Of a stretch of DNA of 64,000 nt, positions 18,980-27,631 are shown piece by piece. The stretch's first letter is position 1, and every line of letters starts with the position of its first letter. The notes beneath the pieces were generated by a model. It was not told where the DNA came from. It was given only the letters and a program-made list of their open reading frames with translations, and ran no database searches. The stretch comes from Stenotrophomonas oahuensis (GTDB lineage: Bacteria; Pseudomonadota; Gammaproteobacteria; Xanthomonadales; Xanthomonadaceae), in NCBI RefSeq assembly GCF_031834595.1, contig NZ_CP115541.1:1240001-1304000 (forward strand), written 5' to 3'. A program made the position numbers and the translations under genes.

Positions 18980-19260
18980 CCGGATATGTGTTCATCCAGA
19001 CCACGCTGGTGGTGTGCATGCACGTGGTCGGCCTGGCCATGCTGCTGGCCACCTGGCGCCTGCTGCGCGGGCCGACCGTGCCGGACCGCATCCTCGCGCT
19101 GGACACCTTGTCGGTAACCGCGATTGCCGAACTGATGCTGTTTGGCATGTACCTCAATTCAGCGGTGTACTTCGAAGCAGCGCTGGTGATTGCAATGCTC
19201 GGCTTTGGCAGCACCGTGGTGCTGAGCAAGTTCGTGCTGCGCCGGGATATCGTCGAATGA
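18976..19260 (+). CDS. mrpF: Mrp antiporter subunit F
   Basis: The protein is 94 aa with three membrane helices. Recognisable parts are LATWRLLRGPTVPDRILALDTL (first half RGPTVPDRILALD is the hallmark) and AALVIAMLGFGSTVVLSKFVLR. Start and stop overlap mrpE and mrpG by 4 bp. Confidence 0.94.
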   Translation: MTGYVFIQTTLVVCMHVVGLAMLLATWRLLRGPTVPDRILALDTLSVTAIAELMLFGMYLNSAVYFEAALVIAMLGFGSTVVLSKFVLRRDIVE

Positions 19261-19631
19261 TCACCTTCATCCAGATCCTGCTGTCGCTGCTGCTGCTGTT
19301 CGGCTGCTTCTTCATCCTGGTCGGCGCGCTGGGGCTGGTGAAGCTGTCCACGTTCTTCAAGCGCCTGCATGCGCCGACCAAGGCCAGCACGCTGGGCGTG
19401 GGCTGCGTGCTGGCCGGTTCGGTCGCGTATCACATCTTCCTGGGTGAAGATCCGCAGCCGCGTGAGCTGCTGATCACCGCTTTCCTGTTCATTACCGCGC
19501 CGATCAGCGCGCACATGATGGCCAAGGCCGCGTTGTCGCTGATGATGGAAAAGCGGCCGAGCCTGCCGGGGAATGACAAGGCCGAAGAAGAGCAGTTGCC
19601 GCCGCCGCAACCGGACGCAGAAGACGCGTAG
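19257..19631 (+). CDS. mrpG: Mrp antiporter subunit G
   Basis: The protein is 124 aa. The family core is GCFFILVGALGLVKLSTFFKRLHAPTK (key part LRLHAPTK-like) followed by LLITAFLFITAPISAHMMAKAA and a proline/glutamate-rich cytosolic tail. It is the last gene of the operon. Its TAG stop codon is formed by the first four bases (GTAG) of a REP element, so the element abuts the coding frame exactly. Confidence 0.94.
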   Translation: MITFIQILLSLLLLFGCFFILVGALGLVKLSTFFKRLHAPTKASTLGVGCVLAGSVAYHIFLGEDPQPRELLITAFLFITAPISAHMMAKAALSLMMEKRPSLPGNDKAEEEQLPPPQPDAEDA

Positions 19632-19652
19632 AGCCACGCCCTGCGTGGCTGC
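19628..19652 (+). repeat. SMAG-type GTAG REP that supplies the mrpG stop codon
   Basis: The element starts GTAGAGCCACGC and returns GCGTGGCTGC. Bases 19629-19631 (TAG) are the stop codon of mrpG. It probably forms the 3' end hairpin of the antiporter mRNA. Confidence 0.85.
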
Positions 19653-19655
19653 GAC

Positions 19656-20609
19656 TCACGCCCCAATCAAGGCCAGCTCCAGCACCACCCAGCCCACAAA
19701 CGCCACCAGCAGGATCCCGCCCTCACGCCGGCTGAGAGTCAGGTCCCCACGCAGCATCGGGTACAGCACCAGCACGAAGGCGATCGCCGCGGGCAGCTCC
19801 AGCTTCACGAACGATTCCGGCAACGCAATCGGGCGCAGCGCGGCCATGCCGCCCACCACCACCAGCAGGTTGAACAGGCTGGAGCCGATCACGTGACCCA
19901 GCACCATGTCACCCTGCCCACGCCGTGCGGCCACGACCGCAGCGGCGACCTCCGGCAGCGCGGTGCCGATCGCCACCGGCAACAGGCCCACCAGCAGCGG
20001 TGACCAGCCCAGTCCGGCCCCGAGCACCGGCGCGGCGTTCACGATCCAGCGCGCGCCGTAGTACAGCGCCACCCCGGCAAACACGACCCGCAGCACGTTG
20101 AGGAACAGGCCGGTGCGGGTCATTGCGTAACCGGCAATGGCCTCACGCACCGGTTCGGCTTCACGCCGCGCCGCACGCAGCAGGAACGCCAGCACACCGA
20201 CGAAACCCAGCAGCAGCAGTGCGCCTTCCCAGCGCGCGATGACGCCATCGAGGCCGAACACGATCAGCGCCAGGCTGACCACCGCCAGCAGCACCAGCAG
20301 CGGCGACAGCACCCGCGCGCGCACCAGTAGCGGCGCGGCCAGCGCGGCGAGGCCCAGGGTCAGGCCGACATTGACGATGTTGCTGCCCACCGCGTTGCCC
20401 AGCGCGAGGTCCTCGGCTCCTATCGCGAAGGCGCGCGCGTTGACCACCAGTTCCGGCAGCGAAGTCCCGAAGGCGACCAGCAGCAGGCCGGCCACGAACG
20501 GCGACGCGCCGAAGCGCTGCGCCAGCCCGGAGGCCGCCTTGACGATGGAATCCCCGCCCAGTGCCAGCAGCACCAGGCCCAGCACGAACCAGATGGCAGC
20601 AGCGAACAT
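19656..20609 (-). CDS. Calcium/sodium antiporter, YrbG family
   Basis: The protein is 317 aa from MFAAAIWFVLGLVLLALGG, with GGGGAGAGG before the ATG. It is a CaCA-superfamily exchanger with two inverted repeats; the alpha-repeat motifs are ALGNAVGSNIVNVGLTLG near residue 65 and LGHVIGSSLFNLLVVVGG near residue 255, with FGTSLPELVVN and IGTALPEVAAA before them. It would exchange Ca2+ or other cations for Na+ or protons across the inner membrane. It converges on the Mrp operon, so two cation antiporter units lie back to back. Confidence 0.92.
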   Translation of the reverse strand: MFAAAIWFVLGLVLLALGGDSIVKAASGLAQRFGASPFVAGLLLVAFGTSLPELVVNARAFAIGAEDLALGNAVGSNIVNVGLTLGLAALAAPLLVRARVLSPLLVLLAVVSLALIVFGLDGVIARWEGALLLLGFVGVLAFLLRAARREAEPVREAIAGYAMTRTGLFLNVLRVVFAGVALYYGARWIVNAAPVLGAGLGWSPLLVGLLPVAIGTALPEVAAAVVAARRGQGDMVLGHVIGSSLFNLLVVVGGMAALRPIALPESFVKLELPAAIAFVLVLYPMLRGDLTLSRREGGILLVAFVGWVVLELALIGA

Positions 20610-20661
20610 TGGCCTCTCCCCATGATGCCGGGCATGGCCCGGCGTTCCCATGTGCCCGGCT

Positions 20662-20681
20662 GGGCACCTCCCGGTGCCTAC
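20662..20681 (-). repeat. Short GTAG REP-like palindrome
   Basis: On the minus strand it reads GTAGGCACCGGGAGGTGCC, with GGCACC pairing GGTGCC. A second hairpin, CCGGGC with GCCCGG, lies just before it at about 20629-20642. Together they occupy the gap between the lipoprotein stop and the antiporter start on the same strand. Confidence 0.6.
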
Positions 20682-20687
20682 GCTACC

Positions 20688-21302
20688 TCAACTGCAGCCT
20701 TCCACGTAGTCCACCTGCGGGGTCTGGCCCACCCGCCACGCAGTGACGGTGCCATTGCCGCCGATCTCGAAGTTCAGGATCGCACCGCCCTCGGCGGCCG
20801 GCCGCACCCGCAGGTTGTGCCCGTTCTGCTCGTACTTGTGCGGGGTCAGGTCAGCCCGCTCCGGATACAGCGCCTGCAGCTCGCCCAGGGTCATGCCGAC
20901 CTTGCCGCCGCCCGGGGCCACGATGCGGTCGTTGCGCACGTCGTAGCGGACCAGCTTGCGGCCTTCGATCATGAAGATCACATCATCGGCCTGCGCGCCC
21001 TGCGGGCGCAGCGCATGGCAGTAGTCATCCGGCACGTCGCCCTGCAGCGGTTCGCTCCAGGCGGTCTTGAGCGCGTCCAGTGAAGCGCCCAGGGTTGCGG
21101 CCCCGTAGCCGTCCAGACGTGCCGGGCCGCTGCCCGCAGTCGCCGCGCCATCCTGTGTCGTGGGCATCGATGCCGGTGCGGCCGGTTCGCCTGCGGCGGC
21201 AGGTCGTGATTCATCGGCGGGCACCACCGCCGGTGGCCGCCGGTCGCAGGCGGCCAGGGACAACACCATACCGATGGCCAGAACGCCTCCCAGCTGTTTC
21301 AT
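20688..21302 (-). CDS. Hypothetical lipoprotein
   Basis: The protein is 204 aa from MKQLGGVLAIGMVLSLAAC, with GGAGGAGAT before the ATG. The lipobox is LAAC (Cys19) followed by Asp, suggesting inner-membrane retention. A proline/alanine-rich linker of about 45 residues leads to a globular domain with DGYGAATLGASLDALKTAW, DDYCHALRP, VIFMIEGRKLVRYDV, KVGMTLGELQALYP and a final Cys. The layout resembles bacterial lectin-like or inhibitor-like periplasmic domains, but I do not recognise the family. It is upstream of the CaCA antiporter on the same strand. Confidence 0.85.
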   Translation of the reverse strand: MKQLGGVLAIGMVLSLAACDRRPPAVVPADESRPAAAGEPAAPASMPTTQDGAATAGSGPARLDGYGAATLGASLDALKTAWSEPLQGDVPDDYCHALRPQGAQADDVIFMIEGRKLVRYDVRNDRIVAPGGGKVGMTLGELQALYPERADLTPHKYEQNGHNLRVRPAAEGGAILNFEIGGNGTVTAWRVGQTPQVDYVEGCS

Positions 21303-21437
21303 GAGCACATCTCCTCCGTTCAGTGCCGGCAGCGTAGTCCCTTTGGCGTGCAGCGGATGCATGCAAGTCGCCGGTTGTCATCACGCTTTCACCTGGCCCA
21401 TTCAGGCTCGGCGTGCACCGCATCGACACCTCTCCTC

Positions 21438-21938
21438 ATGCAACCGCGCAAGACCGATCTCGCCCGCGACGCCCTGCAGGCCCATCGTGCGCCGCTGGAC
21501 ATGCGCCAGCGGCGGCTGCTGATCATGTGTGATGGCCAGCGCGATATCGGCCAGCTGACTGCGCTGATCGGACCGGAAGCGCCGGCGATGGTGATCCAGA
21601 TGATCCAGGCCGGGTATCTGGTGTCTGCGCCGGAGCCGGCGGTGGTGGCGGTGCCTGCCACAGTAGCCGCTCCCGCGGCGGCGGAGCCGGCACCGGAGCG
21701 ACGTCGCTCATTGGTGGCCGCGCGGATCTATCTGCTCGGCATTCTGGAACTACAGCGAAATCCGCAGGCGGCGGCGCTGTACCGAGATCTGCAGATGGCG
21801 CGTGCCGAGGGCGATGTGGTGACAAGCCTGCGGACGGCGTTGGAGGCGCTGCCGGGGATGACGTCCGAGGGCTACTCGCAGCGCGTCCGGCAGCGCGTGC
21901 TGGAGGCGCTACCGTTGGAGCACGGCGAGGCGATGTAG
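21438..21938 (+). CDS. Hypothetical protein with helical C-terminal domain
   Basis: The ATG at 21438 gives 166 aa beginning MQPRKTDLARDALQAHR. The N-terminal 55 residues (RRLLIMCDGQRDIGQLTALIG, MVIQMIQAGYLV) look like a small winged-helix-like domain of the kind that ends a PilZ- or FimV-like cytosolic protein. An A/P/V linker leads to RRSLVAARIYLLGILELQRNPQAAALYR and ALEALPGMTSEGYSQRVRQRVLEALP. No function is assigned. The stop codon lies inside the GTAG of the following REP. Confidence 0.75.
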   Translation: MQPRKTDLARDALQAHRAPLDMRQRRLLIMCDGQRDIGQLTALIGPEAPAMVIQMIQAGYLVSAPEPAVVAVPATVAAPAAAEPAPERRRSLVAARIYLLGILELQRNPQAAALYRDLQMARAEGDVVTSLRTALEALPGMTSEGYSQRVRQRVLEALPLEHGEAM

Positions 21939-22000
21939 AGCCGGGCTTGCCCGGCTGCTCTTGCATTACGCGAACGGCAGCCGGGCAAGCCCGGCTCTAC
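21935..22000. repeat. Inverted pair of SMAG-type REPs; first copy supplies a stop codon
   Basis: A plus-strand copy (21935-21958, GTAGAGCCGGGC...GCCCGGCTGC) faces a minus-strand copy (21978-22000) across a 19-bp spacer. Because the copies are inverted, the pair can fold into one long hairpin. TAG at 21936-21938 ends the upstream gene. Such pairs are the usual transposable form of REPs handled by RAYT-type transposases. Confidence 0.85.
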
Positions 22001-22067
22001 GGGGTATCCCGCGAGCGGCAACGGACGGGACATCCCACGAACGTCGGCGGTGCAGACTCCGCCCCCG

Positions 22068-23369
22068 TCACCCGCCGAAATGCTTCTTCAACCCCTGCCA
22101 GCACTGCTGATACCCACGCTGCCGATGTGCAGCCTCCATGGCCTGCGCGGTCGGTCGAATCACCCCGCGCGTTTCGAACATGAAAGCCATGGTGTCCTTG
22201 ACCACGTCCGGCTTGGACAGATCCGCTGCCGAAGCCTTCTCGAACGTGGCCGCATCCGGCCCATGCCCGCTCATGCAGTTGTGCAGCGATGCACCGCCGG
22301 GCACGAAGCCTTCGGCCTTGGCGTCATAGGCACCGTGAATCAAACCCATGAACTCGCTGGCGATGTTGCGGTGGAACCACGGCGGACGGAACGTGTCCTG
22401 CGCCACCAGCCAACGCGGCGGGAAGATGGCAAAGTCCATGTTGCTGGTGCCCGGGGTGTCGCTGGGCGAATGCAGCACCAGGAAAATCGACGGATCCGGG
22501 TGGTCGTGGCTGATCGAGCCGATGGTGTTGAAGCGGCGCAGATCGTAGCGGTACGGGGCGTAGTTGCCGTGCCAGGCGACCACGTCCAGCGGCGAATGAT
22601 CGATGTCGGCACGCCACAGGTGCCCCTGGAACTTGGCGATCAGCTCGAACGCGCCTTCCACGTCTTCAAACGCCGCGTGCGGGGTCTCGAAATCACGCGG
22701 GTTGGCCAGCCCGTTGGAGCCGATCGGCCCCAGGTCGGGCAGCTTCAGCAGCGCACCGAAGTTCTCGCAGATGTAACCCCGCGCCTGCCCGTCGGGCAGC
22801 TCCACGCGGAAGCGGACGCCGCGCGGCATCACCGCGATCTGCTGCGGTTCGACCTCGATCACGCCGAACTCGCTGAGCAGGCGCAGGCGACCCAGCTGCG
22901 GCACGATGAGCAGTTCGCCATCAGCGTTGTAGAAGTAGCGTCCCTGCATATCCGCCGTGGCGGCATAAAGGTGGATACCCACGCCATGATGCGCGTCCGG
23001 CGCACCGTTGCCGCCCATGGTGTACAGCCCATCGACGAAATCGGTCGGCGTGGACGGCAGCGGCAGCGGGTCCCAGCGCAGCTGGTTCGGCGACACCGCG
23101 CCGTGCGCGAAGTCGCTGTGCAGGTGCGGCTGCGCGTAGGGGGTGAACTCACCATGGCTGACCGCCGGACGGATGCGGTAGACCCAGCTGCGCCGGTTGC
23201 TGCCACGCGGGGCGGTGAACGCGGTGCCGGACAGTTGCTCGGCATACAGTCCCCGCGCCACGCGTTGCGGTGAGTTGCGCCCGACCGGCAGGGTATCCGG
23301 CAGGGCTTCGCTCGCGAATTCGTTGCCGAAACCGGTTTGATAGCCGCGTGAAGCGATGGACGGGGACAT
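22068..23369 (-). CDS. hmgA: Homogentisate 1,2-dioxygenase
   Basis: HmgA opens the ring of homogentisate to maleylacetoacetate in tyrosine and phenylalanine breakdown. The protein is 433 aa from [21 protein letters not shown], the usual length. Iron ligands are visible in [14 protein letters not shown] (His and Glu) and in [11 protein letters not shown] (His). GGAG sits seven bases before the ATG. It begins 13 bp after the hppD stop and is cotranscribed with it. Losing this gene causes brown homogentisate pigment in related bacteria. Confidence 0.97.
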   Translation of the reverse strand: MSPSIASRGYQTGFGNEFASEALPDTLPVGRNSPQRVARGLYAEQLSGTAFTAPRGSNRRSWVYRIRPAVSHGEFTPYAQPHLHSDFAHGAVSPNQLRWDPLPLPSTPTDFVDGLYTMGGNGAPDAHHGVGIHLYAATADMQGRYFYNADGELLIVPQLGRLRLLSEFGVIEVEPQQIAVMPRGVRFRVELPDGQARGYICENFGALLKLPDLGPIGSNGLANPRDFETPHAAFEDVEGAFELIAKFQGHLWRADIDHSPLDVVAWHGNYAPYRYDLRRFNTIGSISHDHPDPSIFLVLHSPSDTPGTSNMDFAIFPPRWLVAQDTFRPPWFHRNIASEFMGLIHGAYDAKAEGFVPGGASLHNCMSGHGPDAATFEKASAADLSKPDVVKDTMAFMFETRGVIRPTAQAMEAAHRQRGYQQCWQGLKKHFGG

Positions 23370-23382
23370 GATCGGGCTCCGG

Positions 23383-24498
23383 TTACAGTACGCCGCGCTT
23401 GATCTGGTCGCGCTCGATGCTCTCGAACAGCGCGGTGAAGTTGCCTTCGCCGAAGCCTTCGTTGCCCTTGCGCTGGATGATCTCGAAGAAGATTGGACCG
23501 ATGCAGTTCTGGGTGAAGATCTGCAGCAGCTTGCGCTGCTTCGTCTCCGGGTCGGCATCGATCAGGATCTTGTTCTTCGCCAGACGGGCCACGTCTTCGC
23601 CATGATTGGGAACGCGCTGGTCGATCACGTCGAAGTAGGTGTCCGGCGTGTCCAGGAACTCCACGCCCTGCGCGCGCATCGCTTCCACCGTGTCGTAGAT
23701 GTTCTCGGTGAAGCAGGCGATGTGCTGGATACCCTCGCCTTTGTAGGCATCCAGGTATTCGTTGATCTGGCTCTTCGGGTCGGACGACTCGTTCAGCGGG
23801 ATGCGCACGATGCCGTCCGGCGCGGTCATCGCCTTGGACACCAGGCCGGTCTTCAGGCCCTTGATGTCGAAGTAGCGGATCTCGCGGAAGTTGAACAGCC
23901 GCTCGTAGTAGTCCGACCACTGCTGCATGTTGCCGAAGTACAGGTTGTGGGTCAGGTGGTCGATGAAGGTCAGCCCGAAGCCGACCGGATGCTGATCGAC
24001 ACCTTCGATGGGGGTGTAGTCGGTGTCGAACATGCTGCCGTTGGCACCGTAACGGTCCACCAGGTACAGCATGCAGTCGCCGATGCCCTTGATGACCGGG
24101 GCCGGTACCGCCTTGGACTCCGGCTTGAAGTCGATCGCCTCGGCCCCGTTGCCCAGCGCCATCTGGAACACCTGCTCGCCCGGCTTCTGGAAGCGGATGG
24201 CGAAACCGCAGGCACACGGACCATGCTTGGCGGCAAAGTCAGCGGCGAACGAGTCCGGGTCCTCATTGACCAGGAAATTCACGTCGCCCTGGCGGTACAC
24301 GGTGATGGCGCGCTGCTTGTGGCGCAGCACCGCGGTGAATCCCATCTTGCGGAAATAGTCGTGCAGCTCGGCACCACGTCCTGCGGGCGCTGCGAATTCG
24401 ACGAACTCGAAACCGTCGATTCCCATCGGGTTTTCGAAGGTGGTCACCTGCATGCCCGGGTTGGGGGCGTGAGTGGCGGTGCTGGGCTGGCTGCTCAT
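23383..24498 (-). CDS. hppD: 4-Hydroxyphenylpyruvate dioxygenase
   Basis: Hpd turns 4-hydroxyphenylpyruvate into homogentisate, the step before HmgA. The protein is 371 aa. The iron ligands lie in [29 protein letters not shown] and [12 protein letters not shown]; the C-terminal [10 protein letters not shown] is typical. It is first in the hppD-hmgA operon and divergent from a MarR-family gene, with a perfect palindrome in the shared control region. Confidence 0.97.
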   Translation of the reverse strand: MSSQPSTATHAPNPGMQVTTFENPMGIDGFEFVEFAAPAGRGAELHDYFRKMGFTAVLRHKQRAITVYRQGDVNFLVNEDPDSFAADFAAKHGPCACGFAIRFQKPGEQVFQMALGNGAEAIDFKPESKAVPAPVIKGIGDCMLYLVDRYGANGSMFDTDYTPIEGVDQHPVGFGLTFIDHLTHNLYFGNMQQWSDYYERLFNFREIRYFDIKGLKTGLVSKAMTAPDGIVRIPLNESSDPKSQINEYLDAYKGEGIQHIACFTENIYDTVEAMRAQGVEFLDTPDTYFDVIDQRVPNHGEDVARLAKNKILIDADPETKQRKLLQIFTQNCIGPIFFEIIQRKGNEGFGEGNFTALFESIERDQIKRGVL

Positions 24499-24591
24499 GA
24501 CGTGGCTCCAAAACTGGCCCCACCTGAAAAAACCAGATGACGGGCGGAAGGCAGACCCGCGAGAATGCGGAGTCCGGAATGAAGGTTTATA

Positions 24592-24605
24592 GTTTCATAT
24601 GAAAC
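24592..24605. promoter_or_regulatory. 14-bp perfect palindrome, probable MarR operator
   Basis: GTTTCATATGAAAC is a perfect inverted repeat in an otherwise GC-rich region, lying 93 bp from the hppD start and 22 bp before the MarR-family ATG. Its position fits an operator that controls both divergent genes. It is also close enough to the regulator's ribosome binding region to block its own transcription. Confidence 0.6.
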
Positions 24606-24627
24606 CACCATCAAGGTGCACTGCAGC

Positions 24628-25119
24628 ATGAATCCGCCCGATCCCGCCAGCCAGCGCATCCGCGCCTCGCACGCCCTGCTCGACCTGGAGCAGTTCCTGC
24701 CTTATCGGCTCAGCGTCCTGTCCAACCGGGTCAGCGGCAACATCGCCAAGCTGTACGGCGACCGCTACGGACTGGCAATCCCGGAATGGCGGGTCATCAC
24801 CATCCTGGCGTTGTACCCGGGGTCTTCGGCCAGCGAGGTGTCCGACCGCACCGCGATGGACAAGGTGGCGGTCAGCCGCGCCGTGGCCAGACTGCTGGAG
24901 CGGGGCTTCATCAAGCGTGAAACCCATGGCGACGACCGCCGTCGTTCGGTGCTGGCGCTTTCGGCCGCCGGGTTCGAGGTCTACGAGACCATCGCGCCGC
25001 TGGTGATCGAGATCACCCGCAAGCTGATGTCGGTGCTCAGCGAAGAGGAAGAGCAGTTGTTGGAGAAGCTGATCCTGCGCCTGGCCGGGGATGGCCTGCA
25101 GCGCATGGATGAGGGGTGA
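24628..25119 (+). CDS. MarR-family regulator of the homogentisate operon
   Basis: The protein is 163 aa from MNPPDPASQRIRASHALLD (a GTG four codons upstream is possible; AAGG lies 11 bases before this ATG). The winged helix-turn-helix is clear: IPEWRVITILALYPGSSASE, VSDRTAMDKVAVSRAVARLLERGFI, then the wing HGDDRRRSVLALS. A C-terminal dimerisation helix ends the protein. Divergence from hppD-hmgA suggests it controls tyrosine catabolism, with a pathway aromatic acid as ligand; both are inferences. Confidence 0.9.
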   Translation: MNPPDPASQRIRASHALLDLEQFLPYRLSVLSNRVSGNIAKLYGDRYGLAIPEWRVITILALYPGSSASEVSDRTAMDKVAVSRAVARLLERGFIKRETHGDDRRRSVLALSAAGFEVYETIAPLVIEITRKLMSVLSEEEEQLLEKLILRLAGDGLQRMDEG

Positions 25120-25126
25120 TCAGAGC

Positions 25127-25179
25127 GTGCCCACCAACGGTGGGCACCTACCGGTAGGTGACGACCGTTGGTCGTCACC
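25127..25179. repeat. Pair of SMAG-type REPs
   Basis: A minus-strand copy (25127-25151; GTAGGTGCCCACC, loop, GGTGGGCAC) and a plus-strand copy (25154-25179; GTAGGTGACGACC and GGTCGTCACC) lie with their GTAG ends together. They separate the convergent MarR and hypothetical genes and may act as a bidirectional transcript end. Confidence 0.85.
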
Positions 25180-25182
25180 CCA

Positions 25183-26325
25183 TCACCTCAGATGCTTCTT
25201 CCGCGCATGCACCCACGGCGCGGCCAGTGCCCCGATCGCACCGGCGGCCAGCCCCAGTGACGCCGCCACGGCGGCGGCCTCGACGGCGTTGGGCAGGGCC
25301 AGCGCCGCGATCACCAGGATGGCCGACGGCAGGCCGATGAACGTGGCCATGAAGTAGCGCCAGCGCGGCACCCAGGTGCTCACCTGGAGCAGGCTGACCG
25401 GGACCCACGCTTCGCCGGACGCGTCTTCGGCCACCTTGGCGGCGGTCTTGACCAGGTCCACTTCCACCGGCCCCTTGCCTTGGCGGACGGCAGCCAGCAT
25501 CTGCGCTACCTCGTCCACCGGCGGATACGACGACGGCCAGAGGGTCGGCGCAGGAACGCCATACGCGGTCAGCAGCGGCACGCTCAGCCACGGGGCCAAC
25601 AACGGACGCAGCTTGCGCCGGCCCAATACGCACCAGACCTGCGCAGTGCCATGCGCCACCACGCTGTACAGCGCCAGCTCGCCCGGCTCCGGATAGGGCA
25701 GCACGTGCACGCGCGCGGCCATGCTGTCGTAGCCCATCTGGCGCAGGAAGCCGGGGCGGGTGCGTCCCTCGTGTGCCCAGGCCAGACCCAGCGCGGCGAC
25801 CAGATAGGCCCCGGCCGGATCCTTGGCCCCGGCGCTGGCGCGCTCGTCGCTGGCCAGGAAGAACGCCAGCGACTTGGGTTCGGCCACATCGGCATGTTCC
25901 CAGCGGCCGCTGTCGCCGATCACGTGTTTGACCGGCAAGCGCGCCGGCTGGGTGTCGGCCGTGGCGGTGTTGTGCAGATAGGGCAGCACCGACAGCACAA
26001 AGGCCTGCAGGTCCACGCCACGGTTGCCGGCACCCTGCCACTCGCCTGGCAGCAAGCCGGCCAAGGCTGGATTGCGGGCCAGCCGGTCCAGCTGCGCCTT
26101 CTGCTCCACCAGCTTCTGCACGGCGGCCTTGAGCAGCACGTTGTCCGGCAGTGAAATCAGCGGCAGGCGATAGAGCATGGAGCCCGGCGACGGCGCGTCC
26201 GCTTCGCTACCCAGCGCATCGGGCGCGGAGTGGTCGTCCAGCAGCACCTCCGCCGGCGGCAGCGCCACGCCCGCCACGGCGGAAGCGGTGGTATCGGAAA
26301 CGGTGTCGCTGGTTCCAGGCTGCAT
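25183..26325 (-). CDS. Hypothetical protein with C-terminal membrane hairpin
   Basis: The protein is 380 aa from MQPGTSDTVSDTTASAVAG. No family is recognised. A disordered acidic N-terminus of about 45 residues is followed by MLYRLPLISLPDNVLLKAAVQ, a soluble domain containing YLVAALGLAWAHEGRTRPGFL and ALYSVVAHGTAQVWCVLGRRKL, and near the end two membrane helices (ATFIGLPSAILVIAALAL and AAVAASLGLAAGAIGALAA) before a basic tail. It is divergent from a secreted DUF6795-like protein; the two probably belong together. Confidence 0.78.
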   Translation of the reverse strand: MQPGTSDTVSDTTASAVAGVALPPAEVLLDDHSAPDALGSEADAPSPGSMLYRLPLISLPDNVLLKAAVQKLVEQKAQLDRLARNPALAGLLPGEWQGAGNRGVDLQAFVLSVLPYLHNTATADTQPARLPVKHVIGDSGRWEHADVAEPKSLAFFLASDERASAGAKDPAGAYLVAALGLAWAHEGRTRPGFLRQMGYDSMAARVHVLPYPEPGELALYSVVAHGTAQVWCVLGRRKLRPLLAPWLSVPLLTAYGVPAPTLWPSSYPPVDEVAQMLAAVRQGKGPVEVDLVKTAAKVAEDASGEAWVPVSLLQVSTWVPRWRYFMATFIGLPSAILVIAALALPNAVEAAAVAASLGLAAGAIGALAAPWVHARKKHLR

Positions 26326-26473
26326 GCGATGTCGGCCCTCGAAGGCGTGGCGTCAGGTCCTTGGGGGTAACGGCAGTGCGTGGACGAACTGTAGGTCCGA
26401 GCGTTGAAGATGTGACACACCGCGCTCTTTTCATGGCAGTCTGCTGCGTTATCGCAGTGAGCAGGAAGCGCGC

Positions 26474-26944
26474 GTGTCAAAAAGGATGTCGTGGGTGTGC
26501 TGCACCCTGTTGGCTGGACTACTTACCCCAGGATGGGCAATGGCTTTTTCAAAGACGCTGACGCTGTTTTCTGAAGTCGAAGGCACCGTGGTGATGGACG
26601 GACAACCGGTCGCCGGCGTGCAGGTCGAACAGGAGCATCACTGGCACTGGAAGGACCAGCGCGGCACCGTCACGGTGACCACCGATGCGCAGGGCCGCTT
26701 CCGATTTCCCGCAGTGACCGCCACCTCGTGGACCGCCGGGCTGCTGCCGCATGAGCCGGTGATCGGTCAGCGCATCACCCTGCGCTACCAGGGCAAGACG
26801 CATAAGGGCTGGGTGATGAGCAAGCGCAACTACGATGCGCAGGGCGAAGTGCCGGGGCGCGCGTTGCGGTTTGTCTGCGATCTGGGCGACAAGGCGGTGG
26901 CGCATCCGGAAACGGAGACGTTCGGAATCTGCCGGCTGGTGTGA
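26474..26944 (+). CDS. Secreted DUF6795-like protein
   Basis: The protein is 156 aa from a GTG start with AGGAAG before it. A signal peptide (WVCCTLLAGLLTPGWAMA) is followed by FSKTLTLFSEVEGTVVMDG, GVQVEQEHHWHWKDQRG, TDAQGRFRFPAV and LLPHEPVIGQRITLRYQG, and it ends near a Cys-containing CRLV. This is a transthyretin-like beta-sandwich pattern that I recall as DUF6795; relatives often lie near secretion-system effectors, but no function is established here. It is divergent from the 380-aa hypothetical gene. Confidence 0.72.
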   Translation: MSKRMSWVCCTLLAGLLTPGWAMAFSKTLTLFSEVEGTVVMDGQPVAGVQVEQEHHWHWKDQRGTVTVTTDAQGRFRFPAVTATSWTAGLLPHEPVIGQRITLRYQGKTHKGWVMSKRNYDAQGEVPGRALRFVCDLGDKAVAHPETETFGICRLV

Positions 26945-26965
26945 GAAACCTGGCCTACCGATGAC

Positions 26966-27003
26966 GTAGAGCCGCGCCGCAGTACGTTTGCGGCAGCCGC
27001 GAA
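26966..27003 (+). repeat. Degenerate GTAG REP-like element
   Basis: It begins GTAGAGCCGCGCCGC and returns GCGGCAGCCGCG, so the arms pair only partly. It resembles a decayed SMAG copy in the gap between two convergent genes. Confidence 0.4.
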
Positions 27004-27059
27004 GAAGAACGCGTCGCCACGCGTCCATTCAGTGACGTGCCGACGACGTTTTGCCGGGT

Positions 27060-27623
27060 TTACGGTGCCCAGGCCTGCACGAAGGCGAGGAAGCGTTCGC
27101 GGTTGTAGCCCTTGGGCTGGCCCTTGTCCGCTTCCAGTTCGCCGGTGAACTGCGAGTGCAGCAGCTTGCCGTCGGCGTCGAGCACGAACAGGTGCGGATA
27201 GCCCTTGATCGCCGGGAACTGCGACAGGAAGGCCGCGTTCTCGTTGTCTTCGCTGTAGTTGACCTTCATCCACACGTACTTGGTATCGACCAGCGTGCGG
27301 ACGTCTGCATCACCTTCGATGAAGGCGTCCAGCAGGTGACACCAGGAACACCACTCGCCACCCACATCAAGCACGATGCGCTTGCCGCTGCGGCGGGCTT
27401 CGGCCTGCGCGACCGCCAGGTCGGTGGCTGGGTCGCGAGCGGGATCAAAACGACTGTTGAGCGCGGCCACGTCGGCGGCCACCGGTGCGCTGGAGACAGC
27501 GCCCGGTGGCTGCGCGGAGGCAGCAGGCGATGGCGCAGCAGCCGGGGCCGGCGGCGAAGACGGCGAGCAGGCACACAGCAGCCCGGCCATGATCAACGAC
27601 GAATACCCCATCTTCATGCGCAT
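27060..27623 (-). CDS. Thioredoxin-like (DUF255/DsbD-gamma type) exported protein
   Basis: The protein is 187 aa from MRMKMGYSSLIMAGLLCAC. The N-terminus is a lipoprotein-like signal, although the lipobox LCAC is atypical, followed by a proline/alanine-rich linker of about 40 residues. The thioredoxin fold carries the redox pair in GGEWCSWCHLLDAF, then VWMKVNYSEDNENAAFL and IKGYPHLFVLDADGKLLHSQ with the cis-proline. It likely acts as a periplasmic thiol reductase or chaperone. Its ribosome binding site overlaps the stop codon of the upstream POT transporter gene, so translation is probably coupled. Confidence 0.85.
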   Translation of the reverse strand: MRMKMGYSSLIMAGLLCACSPSSPPAPAAAPSPAASAQPPGAVSSAPVAADVAALNSRFDPARDPATDLAVAQAEARRSGKRIVLDVGGEWCSWCHLLDAFIEGDADVRTLVDTKYVWMKVNYSEDNENAAFLSQFPAIKGYPHLFVLDADGKLLHSQFTGELEADKGQPKGYNRERFLAFVQAWAP

Positions 27624-27631
27624 CGCAGACC

